A stretch of DNA of 64,000 bases. It comes from Zoroaster sp. YZ-2022. Taxonomy: Eukaryota > Echinodermata > Asteroidea > Forcipulatida > Zoroasteridae. The stretch is from the NCBI GenBank assembly GCA_029582265.1, contig CM055819.1, positions 43,843,048 through 43,907,047 on the forward strand. Reading direction: 5' to 3'. This document shows, in pieces, positions 45,197 to 56,843 of this stretch. The position numbers were made by a program, and so were the translations under genes. The notes beneath the pieces are model-generated. The model was not told where the DNA came from. It did not search any database and worked only from the letters and a program-made list of their open reading frames with translations. Position 1 is the stretch's first letter; each line of letters begins with the position of its first letter.

Positions 45197-45639
45197 ACAT
45201 ATGCGGTACTTCAAATAATCATCTGCGATTTGGAGAAGCGCTTACAATTCTGGGGAATCTACTCGACAATCAGACGATAATCGCATATCTCACTTTGCCG
45301 TGTATTCGGGAACGTCAGCATCGTTTCCGAGTACTGAATTCTCTTTAATCAACCATCGATATTATGGGCATTTCGTGTGTGTTTGGAAATTCACTGAGCC
45401 GCCAGGAAGTCAAATTCGAATTGAGATTTTTGAATTTTCTAGTCCTGATTATATTGTGAAAGTTGGAAACGGAGTCGATACTTCTGACGGAGAGCCGATT
45501 GCAGTATTGGACGAGAGATTGCTGTACGTGATGGAGTTGTTGTCTGTTGATCCGGGAGTCTGGATAGTGCTGGAATCAAAACAGGCTGATGCAGTCTTAT
45601 ATAGACTAAGAATTGTATTGACGGTTTATAACCTGACTG
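45197..45639 (+). CDS. CUB exon 5, one-base deletion
   Basis: 443 bases against 444 expected. The shift lies near 45257 where sister copies read GGGGAATCTACTC. The 5' frame reads DICGTSNNHLRFGEALTILG and the 3' frame SGTSASFPSTEFSLINHRYY to VYNLTG. Phase 1-1 borders are intact. Confidence 0.82.
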
Positions 45640-46173
45640 GTAGGTTCATTTCAAAACAGTATCTGTAAAACTACGTCTGAGTTGTATTAGGATTATATTA
45701 TTCATGGTTTATTGACTATTGGGAATAACACCTTTACAGCTGAATTACAAAATAATTACCATTAAATGGTCGATGAAATTATAACTTTTTAACTTAAACT
45801 TTAAAATAAAGAAAGTTAGAAAAACAAAAAATAAGTTCTTAGAACTATACTTTTTAAAACTACCGATTGTAATATTTGTTTAACATTGTTTATATTGCAG
45901 AGTTACATTTAAGGTTCCCTGAACTCGAGATCAATGGAGTTCAAAACAATTATTTGAAAACTTTAACTATATATATATATCTATAAAAAAAAAAACATGA
46001 CGCGACGTCATCACCCGACGCAAGAATTTCATTAATATATATCACAGGAGCTTACGATTAGGGCTGCATTGAATTGATTTGCAATGTATTTCTTTTTTCT
46101 ATTATTCGATAAAATAATTTCGAATCTAAATGGTTTTAATTCGAATTTTTGATTTTCTTGATCATAATTTAAG

Positions 46174-46284
46174 AGTGTGATGACGATCAATTTGTATGCC
46201 CATCTGATCTTCAGTGCCTTAATACATCGTCTATCTGTGACGGCCGACTGGACTGCGATACTTACGAGGATGAATTAGGGTGTG
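46174..46284 (+). CDS. LDLa exon A, module 5
   Basis: 111 bases, phase 1-1, complete LDLa (CDGRLDCDTYEDELGC). Confidence 0.9.
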
Positions 46285-46492
46285 GTAAGGAAATCTACAG
46301 GTCTGGAGTGATTAATTTTCTCTAAAATCTTCCAAATTATCCCTCGGAGGCGGGCAATATTTGTTGTAGCCAGTCATCCAAATAGTTCAGTTTTTTTTTA
46401 TCAATGAAGACTTTAAAGACACAGACTGGGTGTTTTTATGATCATATCTGTCACTTTCTCGATCTAAGATACAGGAATTTTTTTATTTCCAG

Positions 46493-46594
46493 GTGAGTGT
46501 AGTGATCATTATTACGCATGCGCATCAGGAACCTGTATCCCAATGTACCATCTATGTAACGGACAGAATGACTGTGGAGACGAGGTTTTGTGCG
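46493..46594 (+). CDS. LDLa exon B, module 5, shortened
   Basis: 102 bases, phase 1-1. [20 protein letters not shown] then NGQNDCGDEVLC. Nine bases are missing from the acidic loop (DFSDE reduced to DE), in frame, so calcium binding may be weakened. Confidence 0.85.
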
Positions 46595-47120
46595 GTTAGT
46601 ATAAGGATCAAACTGGGACAGAAGGTTTTGTTGGTGTCAGACTTTGTTCATGTTAAATATTAGACTTAATGTCAGACATAGGCTATCATATAACTGCAGC
46701 TTAGCCGTTTATATTTCTTGAATATGCTTTATAAAAAGGGTATGTGTAAACCAGGAAAGAGAAGTTAATTTGAATTAACTTCATCAACATCATTGCATTT
46801 TATTCAAAGGTCTTTCAGTCAATATCATAATTATCCAAATGGAGCGTCAACCCACTATAAACAAAATAAAGTCTAAAAATTGCAGTGGCAAAACAAAACA
46901 TTTAATACGCCAATGTAAACTGGAGACACTGACCATATTTATTTAAGATATGGACAGACTCTGTGAGTACCACTCAATTTATTTCATTGATTGGAGTAGG
47001 TGTGGTGTAGACACGACATTAATGTGTTTTACCTGATACAAATTATGTTTGCCTTTCCTCTATCCCTCTATCTCACCTAACCATCTCTCTTTGTTCCCCC
47101 TCTTCTGCATCCATCTGCAA

Positions 47121-47132
47121 TGTTGTTGTTGC

Positions 47133-47177
<45 letters not shown>

Positions 47178-47178
47178 G
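47121..47178. repeat. (GTT)n microsatellite
   Basis: About 18 GTT units with one GCT interruption, in the intron before CUB exon 6. Sister introns have only a few units at the same position. Confidence 0.92.
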
Positions 47179-47352
47179 GTTTGTGTGCGATGAGCACATT
47201 TTGCAAGTAACACAATTTGCAGTAATGTTAAAAAACAGTTTTTTCTGAATAAAACCACATTATTACACGATAAATGGCTTACCTTTTAGCAGTGTTATCT
47301 TAACGTTCTGTTAATAATGAAGCTGTGTTACTTCCTCTGATTTGTTGTCCAG

Positions 47353-47796
47353 ACATATGCGGTACTTCAACTAATCATCTGCAATTTGGAGAAGCGCTTA
47401 CAATTTTTGGGGAATCTACTCAACAACCAGACGGACTTCGCATACCTCACTTTGCCGTGTATTCAGGAACGTCAGCATCATTTCCGAGTACTAATGTCTC
47501 TTCAATCGACTATCGATATCCTGGGTATTTCGTGTGTGTTTGGAAATTCACTGAGCCGCCGGGGAGTCGAATTCGAATTGAGATTCTTGAATTTTCCTAT
47601 TATGATTGTATTTTGAAAGTTGGAAATGGAGTGGATCCTACTGCCGGAGAGCCGATTGCAGTATTGGACGGGAGTTTCCTGTACGAAATGGAGGTGTTGT
47701 CTGTTGATTCGGGAGTCTGGATAGTGGTGGAATCGACCAGGCTCTATGCATCATTTAATAGACTAAGAATTGTTTTGACGGTTTATAACATGACTG
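47353..47796 (+). CDS. CUB exon 6, intact
   Basis: 444 bases, open, phase 1-1. DICGTSTNHLQFGEALTIFG, CVWKFTEPPGSRIRIEILEF, then LRIVLTVYNMTG. Full-length CUB copy. Confidence 0.9.
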
Positions 47797-48273
47797 GTAG
47801 GTTAATTTCAAAACAGTATATGTAAAACTACGTCTGAGTTGAATTAGGATATATTATTCATGGTTTATTGACTATTGCACATAACACCTTTACAGCTGAA
47901 TTACAACAATATTACAGTTAAATGGCATATGGAATTATACTTAAAGCTTTAAAATAAAGAAAATAAGTAAAAGAAACAAACAATCGAGTTGTTTATATTG
48001 CACATTTCCGTTAAGGTTCGCTGAACTCAAGATCTATGGTGTTCAAAGAATTATTTGAAAACCTTGACTAAATAACTCAAAAATAAGAACACCTGGGAGA
48101 ATCGAGGAAATTTTACAACCATTTACCGTTATTAGAGCGACATCATATGAGCTTACGATTAGGGCTGTATTGAATTGACTCACAATGTATTTCTTTTCTC
48201 TATTATTTGATAAAACAATTTCGAATCTAAATGGCTTTAATTTGAATTTGTGATTTTTTGATCATAATTTAAG

Positions 48274-49019
48274 AGTGTGATGACGATCAGTTTGCATGCC
48301 CATCTGGTCTTCAGTGCCTTAATGCCCCAGTCACATTGGAGCTGCGATTGCCTACGACCATGTCAGTCGTGCGACCTAGGGCGGTCTTGGCCCGGTCGTA
48401 GGTTTTTTCTGCGATGTCGGCCTAGCAGTCACACAATAAGACCTGTCCCCGACTGGTCTGCGACTTGTAGCCAACTGATAGCACGACTGGTCGCAAGACC
48501 TTGAGGGACTTGTCGTACGATCACCCAAGACTACCTACGATTGTCAAGGATCAGTCGCACGACTAGTCACGCATAGTCGTGTGACTAGTCGTGCATTCGC
48601 ACGACAAGTCGTGCGAATAGTCGTGCATAGTCGTGCGACTGTTGGACGACTGGATAGTCCCACGATGATCCACGACTACGTAAGACCACCCAAGACTTGT
48701 AGCACGACCATCGCACGACTATTGAAGACCTACCTACGACAAGCTACGACCAGCTACGACCAGTTTGGTCGCAGCCAGGTTTTTGAACATGATCGAAAAC
48801 CTCCCCAAGACTGAATTCGGTCTTGCGACTACCCAAGACCACCCGCAACCACCCGGGACTTGTCGCAGGACTTTTCTACGATTCCTTGTAATTTCCAGTC
48901 GCAGACGATCGTAACCTGTTGTAAGTTGTCGTATCCTCCAGTGTGACTGGGGCATAATACATCGTCTATATGTGACGGCCGACGAGACTGCGACACTTAC
49001 GAGGATGAATTAGGGTGTG
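48274..49019 (+). pseudogene. LDLa exon A, module 6, split by a transposon
   Basis: 48274-48322 and 48955-49019 together match the sister A exons, including CDGRRDCDTYEDELGC, but 632 bases of a Harbinger-type element plus a 3-bp duplication lie between them. The 635 extra bases are not a multiple of three, so the exon cannot be read through in frame. Confidence 0.9.
48323..48954. mobile_element. PIF/Harbinger-type MITE, 632 bp
   Basis: Terminal inverted repeats TGCCCCAGTCACATTGGAG and CTCCAGTGTGACTGGGGCA differ at one base. The target duplication is TAA (48320-48322 and 48955-48957), the TWA preference of PIF/Harbinger. The interior is rich in palindromic GTCGTGCGACTAGTCGTGC words and has no transposase. 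The empty site is visible in five sister exons. Confidence 0.92.
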
Positions 49020-49223
49020 GTAAGGAAAGTTACACGATTGATTCGTTTTCAAAAATCTTCAAAACTATCCCTCGGAGGCGGGAAATATTTGTCATAGCCA
49101 GTCATCTAAATACTTTATATGGTTTATTTTTTTATCAATGAAGACTTTTAAGACTCAGACTGAGTGTTTTAATGATCGTATCTCTCTCGTTCTCGGTCTA
49201 AAACACGTTGCATTTTCCCCTAG

Positions 49224-49334
49224 GTGAGTGTGGTGAACACTATTACGCATGCGCATCAGGAGATTGTATCCCAAGGTACCAGCTATGCAATGGGCAGAAA
49301 GACTGCGGGGACTTCTCAGACGAGTTTTTGTGCG
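49224..49334 (+). CDS. LDLa exon B, module 6
   Basis: 111 bases, phase 1-1: [20 protein letters not shown] then [15 protein letters not shown]. Complete LDLa, intact despite the transposon in the preceding exon. Confidence 0.9.
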
Positions 49335-49565
49335 GTTAGTATAAGGATATCTAAGATATGGACATACGCTGGGAGTACCACTCAATTGATTGCATTGATT
49401 AGAGTAGCCGTGTTGCTGACACGTCGTAAATGTACTAGCGCTTAGCCGGTATACGCCTTTTTGTGTAGGCCTACCCGTGAGCCTTTTTGCGTGATGTCAT
49501 ATTTTCGCGTCAGTTTCTCGTCTGCGTGACTCTGAGGTAATTTGTTATTATTGCTTATTTTCCAG

Positions 49566-49668
49566 GCTTTTGCGAAAATGAGTTGATTCGGATAAACTCC
49601 AGTGCTCCATATTCACTTCAGCAAACCGACAACTCTCAGGATCGACATACGTCAGTACACTGCAATTG
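49566..49668 (+). CDS. First half of a diverged CUB domain
   Basis: Acceptor TTTTCCAG and donor TTG/GTAGGT. The peptide GFCENELIRINSSAPYSLQQ followed by VHCNW matches a CUB N-terminus up to the C-x-W. It exits in phase 2, so a second exon completing the domain is expected; none was found before the next LDLa, where a SINE now sits. Confidence 0.6.
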
Positions 49669-49807
49669 GTAGGTGCTCTTTGTAGTAAAGGTGCTGTCAT
49701 TATTAATATCATGTTTTGAGCCGTTTTATAAAGAGCTAGTATCCTCTAAATAAAATCATTTGCCATTTAAATCACCAATTAATTAATAATTATATACGAG
49801 CAAACGA

Positions 49808-50165
49808 GTGTCGTGGCCGAGCGGTCTAGCTTACCGGAATTAAGTTCTGGTGTTAGCAGCAGAATGTGGGTTCGAATCCCGGCCGTGACACTTGTGTCCT
49901 TGAGCAAGACACTTAACCATAATTGCTTCTCTCCACCCAGGGGTTAAATGGGTACCTGTGAGGGCAGAGTTGGTTGATTAGCCCTATGCGCTGTAATGGC
50001 AGCAATTGAGCTGTATACTCCCCCAGGGAGCTGAGATGTTTTCAGGAATGATTTATGAGCCTTATGAGCCTTATGAGCAGGGGTAATAATATAATTCGCC
50101 TTGAGCACCACTCATTTGGTGGATACGTGCGCTATTTAAGTCCACACATTATTGTTAGTATTATT
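49808..50165 (+). repeat. tRNA-derived SINE, near full length
   Basis: Box A-like GTGGCCGAGCGGTCTAGC and box B in GTGGGTTCGAATCCCGGCC form the head. A conserved body follows (TCCTTGAGCAAGACACTTAA and TCTCCACCCAGGGGTTAAAT). The tail reads GCGCTATTTAAGTCC plus TTATT-like repeats. Similar heads and bodies occur in many metazoan SINEs. Confidence 0.8.
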
Positions 50166-50434
50166 GTTCTGATTGGTACTTGTCACAAAAATATCCATGT
50201 AAACGGAACAAACATTGCAACACCCTCAGCAAACACCCAACAAAACTCAAACAAATAATTAAAAGAATAGCATAACAAAACTAACAATTCAAAAGTTACT
50301 TCGAGCGCAAATAATTACATGCTAGCATTTTGTTTTCGATTACTGGTTCAATTTCCATAATTGGCCAGTTATTAACAGTTATTAATTTGAATATAAGATA
50401 AAGCAAAGGCATATCTGTATTTTCTGACCACCAG

Positions 50435-50545
50435 CATGTGCACAAAATGAATTTTCCTGTATCTCGGTACCAAGATGTCTCAATGAAACAGCCGTCTGCA
50501 ACGGGTGGGGAGACTGCCCTGAGAAAGAGGATGAATTCGGCTGTG
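50435..50545 (+). CDS. LDLa exon, diverged
   Basis: 111 bases, phase 1-1: CAQNEFSCISVPRCLNETAV then CNGWGDCPEKEDEFGC. It is not part of the amplified array but belongs to the same module type and strand, so the locus continues to at least here. Confidence 0.88.
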
Positions 50546-51025
50546 GTGAGGGTTCATGAATATTCATTTCTTTAATATGTTCTGATGCTAAGCGGCTGAT
50601 TTTTGGCTTACTGTACGTTTTTCATTTTATAGCGCTGCTAAACCGTAGAGAAAGGCACGCTAACTTGCTGGCCGTTATTGCCAGCAAATGAATGACGCAA
50701 CAATACAAATCCACGGTGAACGCACACGCGACGCTCTCAATTTCCTTGTTAACCTGTGAAATGCGCTTATGCTTAAAGGATCACAGAAATAAAAATAATA
50801 AAAAATGTTCATATTGGAAACTGTTTCCCACTTCACAAGCCCCCCACTTTATTGGCAATTGAGTAATGTAATGCATCACGTGATACCGTGACATCAGTTA
50901 AAGAACGATTTCCTAGCAATACATAGCTGTTTGTTTGTGTGTGTACGTGTCCGATGCGCTTATGTCAAAACCCTAATATATGTGTATACATGTTTTCATC
51001 CTAAATATCCTTGAAAATATACATC
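50546..51025. other. Intergenic or intronic stretch, no gene seen
   Basis: No exon with supported borders. It may be an intron of the CUB/LDLa locus. Confidence 0.35.
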
Positions 51026-51434
51026 ATGCCTACAAGATGTGTCGTAGCAGGCTGTAGTAATACTCCTAGCGAAGGTGTAAGTAAGCCTCCATAGGTTCCC
51101 TAAAGACGAGGCACTACGAAAAATGTGGGTTACAAAAGTGCGGTTGACGAGGGCAAAATGGTTCGGGTCGTCTCCAACCAGCGTGATATGTAGCGATCAT
51201 TTTAACGCTGAGGACTTTAAAACGAGCCTTCATGGGGAATTTAGGATGTCCAAGGCAGCCAGACTGAAGAAAACTTCGATTTCAACGAACAGACAAGTAA
51301 ACGTTAAGTCGGATCCGACATGTTCGATCTGTATAGATAGTTTATTAGTTACTTATTACCTCAGTAAAGTAATACAATTTCATCTGACGACGATTCAGCC
51401 ATTTCTATGTTATTTTCCAACGTGTGCAATATAA
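51026..51434 (+). pseudogene. THAP-domain coding remnant with a frameshift
   Basis: ATG at 51026 opens MPTRCVVAGCSNTPSEGVS, the C-x4-C start of a THAP zinc finger. A frameshift near 51085 follows. The second frame then reads KMWVTKVRLTRAKWFG and SVICSDHFNAEDFK, supplying the Trp and the C-x2-H. THAP domains bind DNA and occur in transcription factors and transposases. The sequence ends without a further domain, so it is a partial gene or transposon fragment. Confidence 0.7.
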
Positions 51435-53760
51435 AGCGGAGGTATGTGAATGAACGCGTTCGCTGTTTTGTATGTACGTGGCTGGCGTCCCCGGAAGCAA
51501 GCCTTCTTCTTTACGTAACGTCACGCATAGAGACGTTTAGGATGCAGTGCAAAAGGCTCCTTTTAGGGGCGTGTTAATCGGCGCCAACATCCTCTTCGGA
51601 AAAGCTTCACATTATAAGTAGCTCGCTATAAATCAATGAGCTTTTTATTTTTTATCATTAAAAATACCATATTTTAGTATCTCCATGGCATTTACGTCTC
51701 TATTTCTGCGGTCCTTTAAGCAATTTTTCTGCTATAGTTAGCATGAAAATTTGCTTGCCGGTAAGCAGCGCTATGAAACTGGGCCCCGTTCGTAATAGAC
51801 CATGGGATGAACACTGAAATTCTTTCAAAACGTGATACCCTCTTTTGGACCACGAAATTTGGATGTATAATTGAGGAAATAAATATAAAAATGTCAAAAC
51901 ACGATGATGCTTGTCATACAAGTTGCACATTATTTCTAAATCTATTGAATTTGACGACAATTTCGTCATTAAAAAGCTCTGAAATATACGCATTACGTCA
52001 TCGTCGAGACCCAGAATCCATTCAAAATGTAAAATCAAACTCTTTTTATGTTTTAAAATATCATTCAGATGGATTTGCTGTAAATAAATCTTACAATATC
52101 TTACAATAACTTACAATAACAATAAAGAATAAAGACTTTGCATTTTATTAATTTACCTAGACGATAGATCAGGACCAGGCATTTTTTATTTATTTATTTA
52201 TTTATTTAAAAAAAAATTTTTTTGAGGGGGCTCAGAAAGCTCCCCTCTGTATGTTCCAAAGTCATCGGCCGAGTTTCATAAAACTTGGTAAGAATGTTCC
52301 TTCCTGCAAAACCTACATGGCGACTTAAAAATAATTTGCAAACGTCACCACTACAAGGTGTATTTAAGTGTTTTTGCCCAAACAGCGTATTTCTGTAATA
52401 TTTTCTGTATTCTTTGGCAACATTTCATAAAGCTTGGCAAATAAAAATAAAAATATCATCGGAATTCCCCAGGCCTGGGGTCATTGTTGGGGTGCTGTAA
52501 TCCATTATTTCCCCCAATTTGAGGCGAAAAAAAACGATAATATAGGCCTACGTTTTTATCATTTGAAAATCAACATGGCTGTCAGCTTTTTGGGGCCTGG
52601 AATGCATTTCTGAGGATGAAGTGACATTTCTATATCCTTCCTTGGCATTAAAAGTAAGAAACATCCATTGAGAAAACTCAATATGTTTTACCCCAACATA
52701 ACAGAATAAAAGACAAAATCCAAGATGGCTGTTGGCTGTGGTGGCCATTTTGAATTCCTATAATGCATCTGATATGATAATGTGACAAATACCCATCACA
52801 TTTCTTTAAAAAATGTTGTTGTTTTTTAATTGAAAAAAAAATGCAAAAGAATACATTTAGGGGGCATATTGTGCGCCACCCTCCTCCCAGGGTTAATCAA
52901 TATTAAAGTAATAATAATTTATATCTTTAAAATGTGCAATTTTACGTCCTGGCAACAATCATAATTGAATTCAGCACCATTGAAACCCCCTATGTTCCAA
53001 ATTTTATGTGGTCCTGTGATCGGGATCACGAAATTACCAAAAAAAATAGGTCTCATTTTTAAGTTCATCCCATGGTCTATAAGTCGATACGTATACGCGC
53101 ACGCATTCGTAGTACGCGCAGTCGTGCAGTTTCGCTCCAAAATTGGCATACCGGTGTGTGTAATTTAACCTAAATCCCTTTTTGAGTATTTACATGTATC
53201 GTCCATGTACGTAATTCGCCGCACTCGTCAAATGACGCACTTTATTTACCTTTGGCTTAGCATTTCTCGGAAAAAGTACAAAACTATGGCGTATTACTGG
53301 TTGCAAAGTCATACTTGTTACAAAAATAAAAATCATATTGAAATTGATTTACTGGAAAGTTAGTGCTTGTGAAAGTGGAAAAAAGTTGTTTAACAACTGA
53401 TTTTACTAGATACAAATAGTGATAATAATACCCACATGATATGATAAGGTCATATTACCGTTGTTGCCAGTAATTATCATTCACTGTGTTCATTTTAGGA
53501 CACCAATTCTATGCCCTGTTGAAAGTCTGTTCTGACGATATTGTTCCTTAAACTGAAAATATAACAGCATGAAAAATAATCTCTTTTTGGACGATTTTGG
53601 GGAAAATAGAGCTGTTGGGTCTTGCATCATTCTACATGTACCTCCGATGGGTCTGTATTTAGATTTTGTTTATCAGTAATAAAAAAATCAAGGAAGCCAC
53701 CACTTTATTTGCAGGGCTACAAAAGGAATAACATTATCATTTAATTACTTAATTTAACTA
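51435..53760. other. Non-genic stretch
   Basis: Only short frames without domain-like content. A (TTTA)n run lies at 52183-52206. No exons or RNA genes are supported. Confidence 0.4.
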
Positions 53761-53772
53761 ATTACTACTCAA

Positions 53773-55830
53773 TTGAGATTCCACATGGTGTCACTGCAAT
53801 TAGTCTTACTTATCATCCTCACCATGCAAAGCTACAAGTTTTACCTATCTACGCTCTACGGGGAGCATACCACTACCAAGGTTCGGTCGTTTGAACGAGC
53901 GTCGATCAGACGTTCTAAACTCATGAACAACCTCGCCTTCCTGAAACGATGCCGAGACTCCAACCTCATCCCGCCAGGCCTACAGCTCCATGACCCAGTT
54001 CGCAGCCTCCGTTCCCGCCGCATCCTACGTTCAGCCAGCGCCTCCTTGCTTCGTGAGAGGATCGGCTCCACACGTTCCTCCCTCGCCGACACCGACCGCA
54101 GTCTATCCCACCTAGAAGAAGGATTTCGTGACACGTTACACCCCGAGGACTTCGAGAAAGTCACCACCCGCACTTCGTCTTCGAGCAGACACGTGTTCAC
54201 CACCACCCGCCGGAAGCAGATCAGCAAGTTTTCGCAACTTCAACGATTGGATACGGGATCATCTATATCCCTATTCCCCCGCTCGTTCACCCGGTCCAAG
54301 GGATCCTCTATATCCCCACGACCATCCGACTCGGAGTCCTGGAGATCTCCTATATCTCACTCCAACCGCGCTTCTAGCAGACTGGATACGGGATCTTCTA
54401 CATCCCTATTCCCCCGCGCGTTCACACGGTCTGAGGGATCCCGTGTATCCCCACGACCTTCTGACTCGGAGTCTTGGAGATCTTCTACATCTCGCTCCAA
54501 CCGCGCTTCAAGTAAACCTACGGGATCTGCTATATCCCTAAGGCAACCCTCACACCTCCGCTCACAGGACGCGTTCCAGAAACACACTGTCGTCAACCTC
54601 AGCCAACGCACCCTCACTCCTATCGAAACATCAGTACTGTCACTGGGAATGAATTTCGCCCTCACACCCAAATCCATTCCAACGGAAGAAATCATCCAGT
54701 CAGTTGAGCCAGCCCTGCGACGACTCAACAAAACAGCAGCTGATGACGTCAGACTACAGATGAGCGATGTTCTGCGTAAAGCCAAGCCAGCCAAGCCCAA
54801 CCTCTCCAAGGGAGAACTTTCTGCTTTACAGGACATCCGACGAGACAGCTCCATCCACATCCTCACCGCAGACAAAGGCAACGCTACAGTCATCATGGAC
54901 CGAGCACAATACACCGACAAGGTAAGTCACATTTTATTATCCGATTCATACCGCCCCCTCAAGAAGAACCCCATCCCATCCATAGAGAAAAGAGTAGCTA
55001 GCAAACTCCTTGCCCTCCACCGTGCCGGTGGCCTCTCCATCCAACTCTACCGACATCTCAGACCATCCAGCTCATCCTGCCCTAGGTTCTTTGGCCAGCC
55101 GAAGATTCACAAACCTGATGTCCCTCTCCGCCCTATTGTCGCCTCCAGAGGTTCACCTACGTACAACACAGCCCGTCATTTAGCTAAGATCCTCCGACCC
55201 TTGGTGGGTCTCACTCAACACCATGTGTCCAACTCCAGTCAGTTCGTTGAGATCACGGGGCCTCACACTTCAACCCAGCGACATCTTGGTTAGTTTTGAT
55301 GTTGTCTCCCTATTCACCAATGTCCCAACTACAGAGACATGCCTCCTGGTGAAGGACAGACTCGTACAAGATCTTTCTCTTGATGATCGCACATCACTCA
55401 CCCCGGACCAAATTCATGATTTGCTACTAACATGTGTCTCTTCAAGTTGTTTTCAGTTTCAGGGCAAGTTCTACGAGCAGACAGCTGGGACCTCCATGGG
55501 ATATCCTTTATCCCCGGTCCTTGCTGATATTTTCATGGAAGAGTTTGAAAACTCTTCCCTCAACACCGCCGACCTCCAACCCAAGCTGTGGCTCCGATAC
55601 GTGGATGACACCTTTGTGGTTTGGCCACACGGCAGAGACACACTCCAGGATTTTCTACAACATCTAAACCAGCAACACCCGAGCATCAAGTTCACCATGG
55701 AAACGGAAGAAGATGACAAGATCGCGTTCCTTGATGTTGGCATTTCCAGAAACCCAGACGGCTCCCTACACCACAACGTCTACAGAAAGCCCACGCACAC
55801 AGATCGGTACCTGAACCAGCGCTCCTTCCA

Positions 55831-55837
<7 letters not shown>
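53773..55837 (+). pseudogene. Penelope-like element reverse transcriptase, 3' truncated
   Basis: The N-terminal region (RSFERASIRRSKLMNNLAFL then KRCRDSNLIPPGLQL) and RPIVASRGSPTYNTARHLA are typical of Penelope-like elements. A one-base shift at a GGGG run near 55258 leads into the catalytic part: LVSFDVVSLFTNVP (first Asp), GTSMGYPLSPVLADIFMEEF, LRYVDDTFVVW (YVDD) and VYRKPTHTDRYLNQRS. These elements copy RNA at exposed DNA ends and normally have a GIY-YIG endonuclease after RT. Here the frame ends in an (AAAT)n run and the endonuclease is missing. Apart from one shift the frame is open for about 690 codons, so the copy is young or was recently active. Confidence 0.88.
54243..54512 (+). repeat. 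In-frame 135-bp duplication in the Penelope N-terminal region
   Basis: Two 45-codon units (starting RLDTGSSISLF and RLDTGSSTSLF, both ending SNRASS), with a partial third (TGSAISL). It is Ser/Arg/Pro-rich and stays in frame. Confidence 0.85.
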
Positions 55838-55861
<24 letters not shown>

Positions 55862-55862
55862 A
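55832..55862. repeat. (AAAT)n at the Penelope truncation point
   Basis: Seven to eight AAAT units begin directly at the last coding residues. A second short (AAAT)n run lies at 55941-55960. Confidence 0.85.
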
Positions 55863-56631
55863 TGTGAAAAAGTCGTTTACACAGCACCGCAAAATTCAAA
55901 TCAATCCAGCAATTTTGGCTGCAATTGGACATCGCTTCATAGCAAATAAATAAATAAATAAAAAATAAAACAAAAAATGCCGACGCGCAATTCTGAGACG
56001 ACACGGGCGAAGACAAGAAACCAGACTTATTTTGGCCTTAAAAGTTGCATTTCAAATTTCTATACTAGATACATGCCATTTCGCAGCCTATCATGGAATG
56101 CCTAGGTATCCAATACAAGCTAGCTTTTACAATACTTATTTCAAATAAATACTTACATTATCATCTGTTATTAAAGCATCACTGATAAAAGTAATGAATT
56201 TGCATCATAATTATCTTATTTTGTTCTTCTTAGTACACTTTCAGGAGCAAACATCAGTACCCTCAGTGCAGGTCTATTCAAAGAATTTCTGTTCCTTAAT
56301 TAACCACAGACACTAGGAAAGCACTGACTGCTTCCTACATACGTCGGTATAAGGGCAAAAATCAAATCAACAGCAATAATAATCATAGATTAAAACAGTT
56401 GGTTAATTTTTGTGTGATGATAACAAAGAGCGGACACTGACCCCAATTGACCTCTGGATCAGCCAAATTGCATCACCCTAGCAGGTTCGTTCTCAAAGGC
56501 AACATTTGAGATTGAACCTGCTAGGTTCGAAACGTCAGGCCAACAACCATGATTTTGCATGATAACAATACACAAAGTTTGAAATATATATGCATCTATG
56601 TCTACTAACTTTTCCAGCTTTTTGAACTTAG
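55863..56631. other. Non-genic stretch before the LRR exons
   Basis: AT-rich with no supported exon. It could be intronic to an LRR-containing gene. Confidence 0.35.
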
Positions 56632-56703
56632 GTCGTTGACTGGTAATGAAATCCACCGACTACATCCTGGGACATTCGTCGATCTTAGCAACCTAACATT
56701 TTT
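56632..56703 (+). CDS. Single leucine-rich-repeat exon 1
   Basis: 72 bases between TTGAACTTAG and GTAAGT, phase 2-2. It encodes one 24-residue LRR: SLTGNEIHRLHPGTFVDLSN then LTFL. One-LRR-per-exon in phase 2 is the layout of LGR/GRL101-type receptor genes. It is nearly identical to the next exon. Confidence 0.82.
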
Positions 56704-56843
56704 GTAAGTTTAAACAAAAAATTAAAAGAAATATTACAAAGGGCCCATATTACATTATGAGGCCACATTTTGTTAACTTATTTGCTTTTGTTTGTTAATA
56801 TCTACGCATTGATGTCTACTTTTGTCCCACTTTTTGAACTTAG

